A DNA stretch of 64,000 nucleotides from Afipia sp. P52-10 (GCF_000516555.1 NZ_AZSJ01000003.1:1435301-1499300), one strand, 5' to 3'. Positions 18,534 to 27,582 are shown, numbered from the stretch's first letter. Notes: a model not told the origin generated them from the letters alone. Numbers and translations: made by a program.

Positions 18534-20243
18534 TTACTTCTCGCCGCTGCGCTGCTTGAGCGCGGTGCCGAGAATGTCGCCCAGCGTCGCGCCCGAATCG
18601 GACGAACCGTACTGCGCGATGGCTTCCTTCTCCTCGGCCACTTCCAGGGCCTTGATCGACACCTGGACCTTGCGGGCCTTCTTGTCGAACTGGATGACGC
18701 GGGCGTCGACCTTTTCGCCGACCGCGAACCGCTCGGGCCGCTGCTCGGAGCGATCGCGCGCCAGCTCGGAGCGCTTGATGAAGGTGGTGAAGTCGGTACC
18801 GGCGATCTTCACGTCGATGCCGCCTTCCTTCACGTCGAGCACTTCGCAGGTCACGACAGCACCCTTCTTGACGTCGCCCGGCTCGGCGAAGGGGTCGCCT
18901 TCGAGCTGCTTGATGCCGAGCGAGATCCGCTCCTTCTCGACATCGACGTCGAGCACCACGGCCTTGACCATGTCGCCCTTCTTGAAGTTGTCGATCACCT
19001 GCTCGCCCGGCAGCTTCCAGTCGAGATCGGAGAGGTGGACCATGCCGTCCACGTCGCCGTCGAGACCCAGGAACAGACCGAACTCGGTCTTGTTCTTGAC
19101 CTCGCCCTCGACCACTGCGCCGACCGGATACTTCTCGACGAACAGCTCCCAAGGATTGCGCATGGTCTGCTTGAGGCCGAGCGAGATGCGGCGCTTGACC
19201 GAATCCACCTCGAGCACCTGCACCTCGACCTCCTGAGAGGTGGAGACGATCTTGCCGGGGTGCATGTTCTTCTTGGTCCACGACATCTCCGAGACGTGGA
19301 TCAGGCCTTCGATGCCCGGCTCCAGTTCGACGAACGCGCCGTAGTCGGTGATGTTGGTAACGCGGCCCAGGATCTTGGCGCCGAGCGGGTACTTCGCCTC
19401 GATGCCCTGCCACGGATCGTCCAGCAGCTGCTTCATGCCCAGCGAGATGCGGTGCGTCTCGTGGTTGATCTTGATGATCTTCACCTTGACGGTCTGGCCG
19501 ATGGACAGAACCTCGCTCGGGTGATTGACGCGGCGCCAGGCGATGTCGGTGACGTGCAACAGGCCGTCGATGCCGCCGAGGTCAACGAACGCACCGTAAT
19601 CAGTGATGTTCTTGACGACGCCGTCGATGACCTGACCCTCTTCGAGGTTCTGCACCAGCTCCTGACGCTGTTCGGCGCGGGTCTCTTCGAGCACGGTCCG
19701 GCGCGACACGACGATGTTGCCGCGGCGGCGATCCATCTTCAGGATTTGGAACGGCTGCGGGTTGTTCATCAGCGGCGCAACGTCGCGCACCGGACGGATG
19801 TCCACCTGCGAGCGCGGCAGGAACGCCACGGCGCCGTCGAGATCGACCGTGAAGCCGCCCTTGACCTGATTGAAGATAACGCCGTTGACCTTTTCGTTGT
19901 TCTGGAACGCCTTCTCCAGCTTGCCCCAGCTCTCTTCGCGGCGCGCCTTGTCGCGCGACAGCACGGCCTCGCCGAGCGCATTCTCGATACGGTCGAGGAA
20001 CACTTCGACCTCGTCGCCGACCTTCAGCTGGTTCTCACGGCCCGGGCCGGAGAACTCACGCAGGGCCACCCGGCCTTCAGTCTTCAGGCCGACGTCGATG
20101 ACGGCCATATCCTTTTCGATGGCAACGACCTTGCCCTTGATGACAGAGCTTTCCTGCAGGTTGCCGCCGGCGAAGGATTCGTCGAGCATTGCCGCGAAAT
20201 CATCGCGGGAGGGGTTGTAGGAAGTCGCAGTGCTAGAAGCCAT
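18534..20243 (-). CDS. rpsA: 30S ribosomal protein S1
   Basis: A 569-residue protein with six S1 (OB-fold) repeats; typical boundaries are seen as recurring G-x-V-x-x-I-x-x-x-G-A-F/V-V segments (for example TDYGAFVDLGGIDGLLH and TDYGAFVELEPGIEGLIH). S1 binds mRNA leaders and helps the 30S subunit start on structured or weakly Shine-Dalgarno messages. The start at 20243 (MASSTATSYN) has GGAGAA upstream; the frame to 20423 is not conserved. A 248-nt spacer separates it from cmk and could carry a leader for autoregulation, but I see no decisive structure there. Confidence 0.97.
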   Translation of the reverse strand: MASSTATSYNPSRDDFAAMLDESFAGGNLQESSVIKGKVVAIEKDMAVIDVGLKTEGRVALREFSGPGRENQLKVGDEVEVFLDRIENALGEAVLSRDKARREESWGKLEKAFQNNEKVNGVIFNQVKGGFTVDLDGAVAFLPRSQVDIRPVRDVAPLMNNPQPFQILKMDRRRGNIVVSRRTVLEETRAEQRQELVQNLEEGQVIDGVVKNITDYGAFVDLGGIDGLLHVTDIAWRRVNHPSEVLSIGQTVKVKIIKINHETHRISLGMKQLLDDPWQGIEAKYPLGAKILGRVTNITDYGAFVELEPGIEGLIHVSEMSWTKKNMHPGKIVSTSQEVEVQVLEVDSVKRRISLGLKQTMRNPWELFVEKYPVGAVVEGEVKNKTEFGLFLGLDGDVDGMVHLSDLDWKLPGEQVIDNFKKGDMVKAVVLDVDVEKERISLGIKQLEGDPFAEPGDVKKGAVVTCEVLDVKEGGIDVKIAGTDFTTFIKRSELARDRSEQRPERFAVGEKVDARVIQFDKKARKVQVSIKALEVAEEKEAIAQYGSSDSGATLGDILGTALKQRSGEK

Positions 20244-20491
20244 TTGTTCTCCAGTGAAGCGGTAACGCCAGTGCTTGAGATTCAGGGCATAACGCTCATG
20301 CCGGGCACAGGGTCCGCTCACCCTGCGCGACCGCCCGCAATCCGGACGGCACAATGACGATGCCTGAGGGGAATGCGGTGCGGACCGGCGTAAAGCCGGC
20401 ACGGTCGTTACGATGATGATCATTGTCCGAAGCCTGTACGCGAGACAGGGAGCGGGCTGATCCTCCAGATGCGGCAGCGGCTTGAAAGCTG

Positions 20492-21121
20492 CTACCGGCC
20501 CGCTCGAACGGCCTCGACAATGTCGATGGCGGCCCGGACAGCGCTTTCTATATCCAAAGCGGACGTATCCAGCAAGTGCGCGTCATCAGCCGCTTTCAGC
20601 GGCGCCGCCGACCGGTTCCGGTCCCGTTCATCGCGCTTCTTGATGTCGTCCAGCACCGCCGCCTCGTCGACCGGCTCGCCGCGGCCGGCGATCTCCAGCG
20701 CCCGGCGGCGGGCCCGCACCTCGGCCGAGGCGACCACGAAGATCTTCACCTCCGCGTAGGGGCAGATCACGGTGCCAATATCGCGACCGTCCAGAACGGC
20801 GCCGGGCGGGTGGCTGGCGAAGTCGCGCTGGAAGTCGAACAAGGCGGCGCGGACCCCGGGATAGGCGGAAATCACCGACGCAGCCTGCCCCATCGCATCG
20901 GTCTTCAGCGCAGGATCGCCGAGATGCCCCGCATCGAGGGCGGTGGCGGTCGCGATCGCCCGCGCCTCGTCGGTCAACGCATGGCCGGCATCGAGCATCG
21001 CCTTGGCGACCGCGCGGTAAATCAATCCGGTGTCGAGATGGCGATAGCCGTAATGTGCGGCCAAACGCTTGCCGAGCGTCCCCTTGCCCGAGGCGGCCGG
21101 GCCATCAATGGCGATAATCAC
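20492..21121 (-). CDS. cmk: Cytidylate kinase
   Basis: A 209-residue nucleoside monophosphate kinase that phosphorylates CMP and dCMP. P-loop GPAASGKGT is at residues 7-15, the CMP-binding segment is [14 protein letters not shown], and the lid is rich in Arg ([10 protein letters not shown]). The start is GTG and overlaps the aroA stop as GTGA, so translation is probably coupled to aroA. The order aroA-cmk-rpsA is widely conserved. Confidence 0.96.
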   Translation of the reverse strand: MIIAIDGPAASGKGTLGKRLAAHYGYRHLDTGLIYRAVAKAMLDAGHALTDEARAIATATALDAGHLGDPALKTDAMGQAASVISAYPGVRAALFDFQRDFASHPPGAVLDGRDIGTVICPYAEVKIFVVASAEVRARRRALEIAGRGEPVDEAAVLDDIKKRDERDRNRSAAPLKAADDAHLLDTSALDIESAVRAAIDIVEAVRAGR

Positions 21122-22455
21122 GCGAACTCCGCACCCATTTTCTGCATCATCGGCACGAAATCCGGGAAACTCGTGGCGATGAATGCCGTGTCATCGACCT
21201 TCACCGGCAGATCGGAAGCAAGCCCCATCATCAACGCCGACATGGCGATTCGGTGATCCATATGGGTGGCGACCAGCCCGCCACCAGGCACATGGCCCCG
21301 GCCCTCGACGATCATGTCGTCGCCGTCGATCTCGACCTTCACGCCGTTGACCCGCAGCATGTCGGCGGTCGCCGCCAGCCGGTCCGACTCCTTGACCCGC
21401 AGCTCCTGCAGGCCGCGCATGATCGTGGTGCCTTCGGCGAAGCTCGCCGCCACCGCCAGCACCAGATATTCATCGATCATCGACGGCGCCCGCTCCGCCG
21501 GTACTTCGACGCCGCGCAGCCGCGAGGCGCGCACCCGGAACTCGGCCATCGGCTCCCCGGCATCACGACGGGTGTTCAGCTCGTCGATCTGACCGCCCAT
21601 CTCGCGCAGCGTCTTGATCAGGCCGGTCCGCAGCGGATTGGTCATCACGTCCGTCAGCACGATCTCGGAGTCGGGCACCACCAATGCCGCAACCATCGGA
21701 AATGCGGCCGAGGACGGATCGGCGGGGACCACAACCGCCGCGCCTTTCAGTTCCGGCTGGCCTTTCAGCGAAATCTTGCGGCCATGTGGGCCTTCCGGCT
21801 CGGACGACACCTCCGCGCCGAAATGACGGAGCATCAGCTCGGTATGGTCGCGGCTCCATTCCTTCTCGATCACGGTCGTCACGCCCGGCGCGGACAGCCC
21901 AGCCAGCAGCACCGCCGACTTGATCTGCGCGGAAGCCACCGGCGTCCGATAGACGATCGGAACCGGGTCGCGCGCGCCGTGCAGGGTCAGCGGCAGACGG
22001 CCGCCATCAGCGCCGTCGCTGCTGCGCGCCCCCATCTGCTCGAGCGGATCGAGAATCCGCCGCATCGGCCGCGAGCGCAGGCTGGCATCGCCATCGAAAA
22101 CCGCGGTGACGGGCGAGCCGGCCACCGCCCCCATCGCCAGCCGGCAGCCGGTGCCGGAATTGCCGAAATCGAGCGGCTTGGCCGGAGAAACGAAGCCGGC
22201 GACGCCGACCCCATGCACCGTCCACGCGCCCTCCCCTTGCCGCTCGACCCGAGCGCCCAGCGCACGCATCGCGGCGGCGGTATTGAGAACGTCTTCCCCC
22301 TCGAGAAGCCCGGAAATCCGGGTTTCGCCCACGGCCAGGGCTCCCAGAATGAGGGACCGGTGGGAAATCGATTTGTCTCCCGGAACCCGGACCCGTCCGG
22401 ACAGGGCAGCGCTCCTGCGGGCCTCAAGCGGCGTTTTTCGATCGGAATGTGTCAA
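21118..22455 (-). CDS. aroA: EPSP synthase (3-phosphoshikimate 1-carboxyvinyltransferase), class II-like
   Basis: A 445-residue enzyme that joins shikimate-3-phosphate and PEP in the shikimate pathway. Motifs: [11 protein letters not shown] (about 24-34), [41 protein letters not shown], and [12 protein letters not shown] near the C-terminus. These match the class II (Agrobacterium CP4-like) group. In the PEP-site loop [10 protein letters not shown] the residue matching CP4 Ala100 is Gly101, as in ordinary EPSP synthases. The only start near the conserved region is TTG at 22455 with GGAG 11 nt upstream. It is the first gene of aroA-cmk-rpsA. Confidence 0.95.
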   Translation of the reverse strand: MTHSDRKTPLEARRSAALSGRVRVPGDKSISHRSLILGALAVGETRISGLLEGEDVLNTAAAMRALGARVERQGEGAWTVHGVGVAGFVSPAKPLDFGNSGTGCRLAMGAVAGSPVTAVFDGDASLRSRPMRRILDPLEQMGARSSDGADGGRLPLTLHGARDPVPIVYRTPVASAQIKSAVLLAGLSAPGVTTVIEKEWSRDHTELMLRHFGAEVSSEPEGPHGRKISLKGQPELKGAAVVVPADPSSAAFPMVAALVVPDSEIVLTDVMTNPLRTGLIKTLREMGGQIDELNTRRDAGEPMAEFRVRASRLRGVEVPAERAPSMIDEYLVLAVAASFAEGTTIMRGLQELRVKESDRLAATADMLRVNGVKVEIDGDDMIVEGRGHVPGGGLVATHMDHRIAMSALMMGLASDLPVKVDDTAFIATSFPDFVPMMQKMGAEFA

Positions 22456-22600
22456 GGGAAGCCAGTCTCCAGGCCGCTATCGGCGCCAACTCGGGCCAAA
22501 ATACACGTCGGGTGCGTCGTCGTGGAGCGGATTTGACATTCGCACCCCACTCAGCCGCAAGCGCACCATGCGAATGACAAATCCAAAGCCCCACTAAACC

Positions 22601-22606
22601 ATTATA
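22601..22606 (-). promoter_or_regulatory. Candidate -10 box for aroA
   Basis: The minus strand reads TATAAT, a perfect consensus hexamer, about 150 nt upstream of the aroA start. The -35 region 17 nt further up is poor, so this is only a candidate. Confidence 0.35.
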
Positions 22607-22624
22607 TCTACTAACGGTTCTTCG

Positions 22625-22677
22625 GATTCCAGCATTTGCAGACAGCTTTGCCGCGCTGGGATGCAAATGTTGGAATC
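22625..22677. repeat. 16-bp inverted repeat between aroA and the FYDLN gene
   Basis: GATTCCAGCATTTGCA (22625-22640) and TGCAAATGTTGGAATC (22662-22677) are complementary except for one position that can form G-U. The loop is 21 nt. Neither arm is followed by a T run, so it looks more like an operator or a mobile-repeat remnant than a terminator. Confidence 0.8.
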
Positions 22678-22806
22678 GAGCCACTAGCATCCACGCATGG
22701 GCGAAGTCACCAACAGATGTCAGGCCATGCAAACGCGCTATTGACAGCGGCCCTTCAACTAGCCAAGTGAGACACCGCTTTTTCAGAAATTCCCAGGATT
22801 CTGCAC

Positions 22807-23199
22807 GTGGCCAAGTCCGAACTCGGAACCAAACGTATTTGTCCAACGACGGGCAAGAAGTTTTACGACCTGAATAAGAACCCGGTCATCTCGCCCTATA
22901 CCGGGGAAGTCGTGCCGATCCTCGCTCCGGCGGCCGCGCGCGGCCGCGGCGCTGCCGCGAATGCCTCGGCTGAGGACACCGCGCCCGAGGCCGCCGAGCT
23001 CGAGACCGTCTCGCTGGAAGAGGCCGATGCGGAGAACACCGGCAAGATGAAAGAAGTGCCGGAGAGCGAAGACGATATCGAGGTGGATGACACCCTTGAC
23101 GACGAGGACGATGATTCGACCTTCATCGCCGAGGAAGAAGAGGGCGAGGACGATGTGACCGACATCATCGGCGACGTGTCCGATGATGAAGAGAATTGA
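22807..23199 (+). CDS. FYDLN-acid family protein (TIGR02300), unknown function
   Basis: A 130-residue protein. The N-terminal 40 residues carry the family signature CPTTGKKFYDLNKNP and ISPYTG; the C-terminal 80 residues are extremely acidic, with runs such as DDEDDD and EEEEGEDD. The start is GTG at 22807, with AGGA about 9 nt upstream; the second residues AKSELGTKR match the family's usual N-terminus. There is no signal peptide or membrane segment. The family is restricted largely to Alphaproteobacteria and has no known function. The short ordered head looks like a zinc ribbon that has lost most cysteines. Confidence 0.85.
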   Translation: MAKSELGTKRICPTTGKKFYDLNKNPVISPYTGEVVPILAPAAARGRGAAANASAEDTAPEAAELETVSLEEADAENTGKMKEVPESEDDIEVDDTLDDEDDDSTFIAEEEEGEDDVTDIIGDVSDDEEN

Positions 23200-23269
23200 T
23201 AACGGCTCTTGAGAACTCCGACGAAGTGTGTTCTTGAGAGGCGCGCCGCGCGAGCGGCGGCATCTGGAC

Positions 23270-23345
23270 GGGGCCATAGCTCAGTTGGGAGAGCGCGTGA
23301 ATGGCATTCACGAGGTCAGGGGTTCGACTCCCCTTGGCTCCACCA
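23270..23345 (+). tRNA. tRNA-Ala (anticodon GGC)
   Basis: A complete 76-nt cloverleaf including an encoded CCA. The acceptor stem GGGGCCA/TGGCTCC contains the G3-U70 pair that identifies tRNA-Ala. The anticodon arm is CGTGA-ATGGCAT-TCACG with GGC in the middle of the loop, and the T arm has GGTTCGACTCC. Confidence 0.97.
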
Positions 23346-23346
23346 G

Positions 23347-23391
23347 CCCGCCAGACACCAGCTTGCCAGACATAAGCTTGCCAGACACCAG
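23347..23391. repeat. Three tandem copies of a 15-bp unit just after tRNA-Ala
   Basis: CCCGCCAGACACCAG, CTTGCCAGACATAAG and CTTGCCAGACACCAG follow one another without gap, starting 2 nt after the tRNA 3' end. Confidence 0.85.
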
Positions 23392-23403
23392 CCCGGCATA
23401 ACT

Positions 23404-23433
23404 GTCAGCTTTCGTTTCGTCAGCTTTCGTTCC
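23404..23433. repeat. Two tandem copies of another 15-bp unit
   Basis: GTCAGCTTTCGTTTC followed directly by GTCAGCTTTCGTTCC, 12 nt after the previous repeat array. Confidence 0.8.
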
Positions 23434-23579
23434 GATAGCGCCACTCCATATCATTCCGCTTCCAACGAGCCGGGCCGCGATCGCCCGGCTTGCGACACCC
23501 AAGCATTCGACGGCAGAGATCGGCAGCCGCCTTTCCCAGTCGCGCTTGATCCACTCCCACTCAGACATCGACAGGCTTC

Positions 23580-24791
23580 ATGATGACGCAATCAGCCCTT
23601 GGCGCCTTGGCCGGTCTGCGCGTGATCGATCTCACGCGCGTTCTCGGCGGCCCGTACTGCACGCAAATCCTCGGCGACCACGGCGCGGAGATCATCAAGC
23701 TCGAACCGCCCGCAGGCGACGAAACCCGCGAATGGGCACCCGTCACGCCTGATGCAGGCTCGGCCTACTTCAACGGCGCCAACCGCAACAAGCGCTCGAT
23801 CGGCCTCGACCTGACCAAGCCGAAGGGCCGCGAGGTGCTGATGACGCTCCTGAAGGACGCCGACGTTCTGATCGAGAACTTCAAGCCCGGCACGCTCGAC
23901 AAGTGGGGCATCGGCAATGCCTTCCTGCGCGAGACATTCCCGCGGCTGATCCACTGCCGCATCTCCGGCTTCGGCGCCGATGGTCCGCGCGGCGGCAATC
24001 CCGGCTACGATGCCATCGTCCAGGCGATGGCCGGCATGATCGCCGCCAACGGTTCGCCGGAAGGCGGCCCGACCCGGATCGGCATTCCGGTGGTGGATCT
24101 GACCACCGGCCTCTATGCCGCGGTCGGCATCCTGATGGCGCTGAACGAGCGTCAGCGGTCGGGCAAAGGCCAGTTCCTGGAAACGACGTTGTACGAGACC
24201 GGCCTTGCGGTGATGCATCCGCATGCTTCCAACTACTTCTTCACCGGCAAGACACCGGTGCCGCAGGGCAACCCGCATCCGAGCCTTGCACCGTACGAAT
24301 CGCTGCAGACGCGCGACGGCCTGATCTTCATCGGCATCGGCAATGACGGCACCTTCCGCAAGCTGTGCCAGGAGGTCGGCAAGCCCGAACTCGGCACCGA
24401 CCCGCGCTTCGCCACCAATGGCGCCCGGATTCAAAACCGCGCCACCTTGCGGGCCGAACTCGAAGACGTGTTCAAGCACTTCGACCGCGAGCCGCTGTGC
24501 GATCGCTTGCTGGCGGCGGGCCTGCCGGCCGGACCGATCCAGTCGATCGACAAGGCGCTCGATGGCGCGCAGGCGAAACATCGCGGCCTCGTGCTGCAGA
24601 AGGATTGGTACAAGGGTGTCGCCTCGCCGATCCGTTTCGAGCGGACCAAGGCCAGCCTGCGCCACGCCCCGCCAGGCTTCAGCCAACACGCCAGCGAGAT
24701 CCTGACCGAAGCCGGCTTCAAGCCAGCGGACATCGACGAGTTGCTCGCATCCGGCGTGGTCAGTGCCGCCAAGCCTGGTCCGAACACCTAA
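23580..24791 (+). CDS. CaiB/BaiF-family (class III) CoA-transferase
   Basis: A 403-residue class III CoA-transferase. Family segments are the N-terminal LRVIDLTRVLGGPYCTQILG, KRSIGLDL, and GYDAIVQAM whose Asp carries the acyl intermediate in this family, followed by GGPTRIGIPVVDLTTG. These enzymes form interlocked dimers and transfer CoA between carboxylates such as succinate, formate, oxalate or aromatic acids. The true substrate cannot be read from the sequence. Two Met codons stand at the start (23580 and 23583). It is separated by 338 nt from the following transporter operon and need not be linked to it. Confidence 0.88.
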   Translation: MMTQSALGALAGLRVIDLTRVLGGPYCTQILGDHGAEIIKLEPPAGDETREWAPVTPDAGSAYFNGANRNKRSIGLDLTKPKGREVLMTLLKDADVLIENFKPGTLDKWGIGNAFLRETFPRLIHCRISGFGADGPRGGNPGYDAIVQAMAGMIAANGSPEGGPTRIGIPVVDLTTGLYAAVGILMALNERQRSGKGQFLETTLYETGLAVMHPHASNYFFTGKTPVPQGNPHPSLAPYESLQTRDGLIFIGIGNDGTFRKLCQEVGKPELGTDPRFATNGARIQNRATLRAELEDVFKHFDREPLCDRLLAAGLPAGPIQSIDKALDGAQAKHRGLVLQKDWYKGVASPIRFERTKASLRHAPPGFSQHASEILTEAGFKPADIDELLASGVVSAAKPGPNT

Positions 24792-25129
24792 ACCGGCACG
24801 GCCTCCCAAGGCGATCGTGCAAGGCGATCGTGCAAGCCGATCGTCCAAGACGATTCCCACGGCTCTCATCTTTCCGAAGGCTCGTCTTCGCGACCCGCCG
24901 TCCAAACCCGTCGGGGATGCTCCGCAGCGTCCCCGACAGGATGCTTCGCCCGGCCTCGCTGAGCCGGTCCAGCATGGCGGGGGCTGTATCAGCCCAATGT
25001 CTGCCTCGTGTCGGCCTCTTGGGGGCTTCCCACTCCCGGCATCGGCGCTTTACCATTGCCGATATCAAACCGTCATCGCGCGCGTATAAGCCGCGCCCTG
25101 GTCAACCGATGACGAGCCGGGAGGTGTTC
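24792..25129. other. Spacer between the CoA-transferase gene and ugpB
   Basis: A 338-base spacer. It contains a 13-bp tandem repeat (24811-24849) and a perfect 8-bp stem, GTCGGGGA (24910-24917) with TCCCCGAC (24930-24937), which has no T tract. I see no convincing promoter or Pho box for the ugp operon. Confidence 0.6.
24811..24849. repeat. Three tandem copies of a 13-bp unit
   Basis: GCGATCGTGCAAG twice, then CCGATCGTCCAAG, then a partial fourth (ACGATT). Located 20 nt after the CoA-transferase stop codon. Confidence 0.85.
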
Positions 25130-26443
25130 ATGATACGACCGATCCGCCTGATGGCGGCCTTCGCCTTCGCTGCAGCCCTGACGACACCCGCATCCGCCCA
25201 GGTGGAAATCCAGTGGTGGCACGCGATGACCGGCGGCAACAACGATATCGTCAACCGCCTCGCCGACGAGTTCAACACATCGCAGAGCGACTACAAGGTC
25301 GTCCCCACCTACAAGGGCCAGTATCCCGACACGATGAATGCCGGCATCGCAGCCTTCCGCGCCGGCAACGCACCGCATATCATTCAGGTGTTCGAGGTCG
25401 GCACGGCGACGATGATGAGCGCCAAGGGCGCCATCAAGCCGGTGTACCAGCTCATGAAGGATGCGAACGAGCCGTTTGATCCGCAAGCCTACCTGCCGGC
25501 AGTCACCGGCTACTATTCCACCGCCAAGGGCGAGATGCTGTCGTTCCCGTTCAACTCGTCGTCAATGGTGATGTGGGTGAACAAGGACGCGCTGAAGAAA
25601 GCCAACATCGCCGAGATTCCGAAGACCTGGCCCGAGGTGTTCGACGCGGCGAAGAAGCTCAAGGCGGCCGGCTATACCACCTGCGGCTTCTCCAATGCCT
25701 GGGCGACCTGGGCGCATATCGAGCAGTTCTCCGCCTGGCATAACGTGCCGATCGGCACCAAGGCGAACGGCCTCGACGGCTTCGACACCGAACTGAAGTT
25801 CAACTCGCCGCTGCATGTGAAGCACCTGCAGACGCTGGTGGAGCTGCAGAAGGACAAGACCTACGACTATTCCGGCCGCAACAGCGCCAGCGAAGGCCGC
25901 TTCTCCTCCGGCGAGTGTCCGATCTTCCTGACCTCCTCGGGCTTCTACGCCACCGCCAGGAACTCGGCGAAATTCGATTTCGTCTCGGCGCCGATGCCCT
26001 ACTATCCCGACGTCACCGGCGCACCGCAGAATTCGATCATCGGCGGCGCCTCGCTGTGGGTGATGGGCGGCAAGAAGCCGGAGGAATACAAAGGCGTCGC
26101 CAAGTTCTTCGCCTTCCTGTCCGACACCAACCGCCAGGCCAAGCTGCATCAGGAATCCGGCTACCTGCCGATCACCAAGGCGGCCTATGCCAAGACCAAG
26201 GCGGACGGCTTCTACGAGAAGAACCCGATCCTGGAGACGCCGCTGAAGGAGCTCACCAACAAGGAGCCGACCGAGAATTCGCGCGGCCTGCGCTTCGGCA
26301 ACATGGTGCAGATGCGCGACGTCTGGGCGGAAGAAATCGAAGCCGCGCTGAACGGCACCAAGACGGCGAAGGATGCGCTGGACGCGGCAGTGGCCCGCGG
26401 CAATCAGATCCTGCGCCAGTTCGAACGGACCGTCGCGAGGTAA
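25130..26443 (+). CDS. ugpB: ABC-transporter substrate-binding protein, glycerol-3-phosphate type
   Basis: A 437-residue periplasmic binding protein of the maltose/UgpB class. The start at 25130 has GGGAGG 5 nt upstream; an ATG at 25109 is less well placed. Residues 1-23 are a Sec signal peptide ending ASA before QVEIQWWHAM, the usual UgpB-type mature start. The body has the family's EFN, GYY and FPFNSSSMVMWVNKDAL features. UgpB proteins bind sn-glycerol-3-phosphate or glycerophosphodiesters. The permeases and ATPase follow in the order A-E-C. A 257-nt spacer with strong stem-loops separates it from ugpA. Confidence 0.88.
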   Translation: MIRPIRLMAAFAFAAALTTPASAQVEIQWWHAMTGGNNDIVNRLADEFNTSQSDYKVVPTYKGQYPDTMNAGIAAFRAGNAPHIIQVFEVGTATMMSAKGAIKPVYQLMKDANEPFDPQAYLPAVTGYYSTAKGEMLSFPFNSSSMVMWVNKDALKKANIAEIPKTWPEVFDAAKKLKAAGYTTCGFSNAWATWAHIEQFSAWHNVPIGTKANGLDGFDTELKFNSPLHVKHLQTLVELQKDKTYDYSGRNSASEGRFSSGECPIFLTSSGFYATARNSAKFDFVSAPMPYYPDVTGAPQNSIIGGASLWVMGGKKPEEYKGVAKFFAFLSDTNRQAKLHQESGYLPITKAAYAKTKADGFYEKNPILETPLKELTNKEPTENSRGLRFGNMVQMRDVWAEEIEAALNGTKTAKDALDAAVARGNQILRQFERTVAR

Positions 26444-26700
26444 GCTTGCTCCGCACCATTCGATCATTCAGCGTCACGACACGCGACGCGACCTCTCCCC
26501 ACACGCCGGGAGAGGTCGGAGCCAACACGCCAGCGACGTGTTCGAGTGAGGCACGGACGGGAGTTCGACCGCCGCCCACGCGGCCTTCGCGGATATCGAT
26601 CCTTCGCTGCCAGCTCCTCTCCGCGAGCGGGGAGACGAGAACCGCAGCGGCAAACGCATTCGCTTTCGCCAAAAGCACGGCCATGAACCAAGACGCCTGA
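26444..26700. repeat. Stem-loop-rich spacer between ugpB and ugpA
   Basis: CGACCTCTCCC (26489-26499) and GGGAGAGGTCG (26508-26518) form a perfect 11-bp stem with an 8-nt loop. A second, imperfect hairpin of the same type lies near 26613-26640 (CTCCTCTCC with GGGGAGACGAG). Both resemble GGGGAGAGG-type palindromes that occur repeatedly between genes in this group of bacteria. No T tract follows. The rest of the spacer has no recognisable gene. Confidence 0.75.
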
Positions 26701-27582
26701 ATGGACAAGAGCGTCACCTTCAATGGCAGGCTGCTGCCCTATCTGCTGCTGGCGCCGCAACTCGCCATCACCTTCATCTTCTTCTATTGGCCCGCGAGCC
26801 AGGCGATGTGGCAGTCGTTCCTGCGCGAGGATGCGTTCGGCCTCTCGTCGGAATTCGTCGGCTTCGAGAATTATGCGGCGCTGTTTGCGCAGCCCGAATA
26901 CTACAAGGCGATGGTGACGACCGTCGTCTTCTCGTCGCTGGTGGCGGCGCTTTCGCTCAGCATCGCGCTGTTGTTCGCGACCCAGGCGGACAAGAACCTG
27001 AAGGCGGCACCCGCCTACAAGACCTTGCTGATCTGGCCCTATGCGGTGGCGCCCGCGATCGCCGGCGTGCTGTGGATCTTCATGTTCCATCCCTCGCTCG
27101 GCACGCTGGCACGGCCGCTGCGGCTGATGGGCTTCGACTGGAATCCGATGCTGAACGGCAACCACGCGCTGGCGCTGGTGGTGATGGCCGCGGTGTGGAA
27201 GCAGATTTCCTACAATTTCCTGTTCTTCCTCGCTGGCCTGCAATCGATCCCGAAGAGCGTGATCGAAGCGAGCGCGATCGACGGTGCAGGCCCGATGCGC
27301 CGCTTCTGGACCATCATATTCCCGTTGCTGTCGCCGACCACCTTCTTCCTGCTGGTGGTCAATGTCGTCTACGTGTTCTTCGATACCTTCGGCATCATCG
27401 ATGCGGTGACCGGGGGCGGCCCGGCGGGCGCGACCACCACCCTGGTCTATAAGGTCTATGCGGACGGGCGGCTCGGCGGCGATCTCGGCGGCTCGGCAGC
27501 GCAATCGGTGATCCTGATGGTCATCGTCATCGCGCTGACCGCGATCCAGTTCCGCTACATCGAGCGCAAGGTACAGTACTGA
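26701..27582 (+). CDS. ugpA: ABC-transporter permease UgpA
   Basis: A 293-residue inner-membrane permease with six predicted helices. The ATPase-coupling EAA loop is visible as [20 protein letters not shown] near residues 199-218. With UgpE it forms the channel of a glycerol-3-phosphate-type importer. The start is the ATG at 26701; the upstream region gives no strong Shine-Dalgarno. Its stop overlaps ugpE by one base (TGATG). Confidence 0.9.
   Translation: MDKSVTFNGRLLPYLLLAPQLAITFIFFYWPASQAMWQSFLREDAFGLSSEFVGFENYAALFAQPEYYKAMVTTVVFSSLVAALSLSIALLFATQADKNLKAAPAYKTLLIWPYAVAPAIAGVLWIFMFHPSLGTLARPLRLMGFDWNPMLNGNHALALVVMAAVWKQISYNFLFFLAGLQSIPKSVIEASAIDGAGPMRRFWTIIFPLLSPTTFFLLVVNVVYVFFDTFGIIDAVTGGGPAGATTTLVYKVYADGRLGGDLGGSAAQSVILMVIVIALTAIQFRYIERKVQY

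Larger units (their letters stand above)
22456..22806. other. Divergent intergenic region between aroA and the FYDLN-protein gene
   Basis: A 351-base spacer, visibly less GC-rich than its surroundings. It holds a minus-strand TATAAT (22601-22606) that could serve aroA, a plus-strand TTGACA at 22741-22746 without a good -10, and a long inverted repeat listed separately. A 140-residue minus-strand frame across it (22424-22846) has no recognisable feature and overlaps both neighbours. Confidence 0.6.

Noticed and set aside
18294-20357. A 687-codon plus-strand open frame opposite rpsA
   Set aside because: It has the composition of an antisense shadow and runs through the rpsA terminator and tandem repeats.
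21118-22455. Calling AroA glyphosate-insensitive from class II motifs
   Set aside because: The key PEP-loop residue is Gly rather than the CP4 Ala, so insensitivity cannot be claimed from sequence.
22424-22846. A 140-codon minus-strand open frame in the aroA-FYDLN spacer
   Set aside because: No family features, it overlaps both flanking genes and runs through the inverted repeat.
23209-23583. A plus-strand open frame running through tRNA-Ala
   Set aside because: Its centre is the translation of the tRNA (SSVGRA-like run), a well-known false protein.
25030-25129. A Pho box upstream of ugpB
   Set aside because: A CCGTCAT occurs but no second half with the right spacing; not enough to claim PhoB control.
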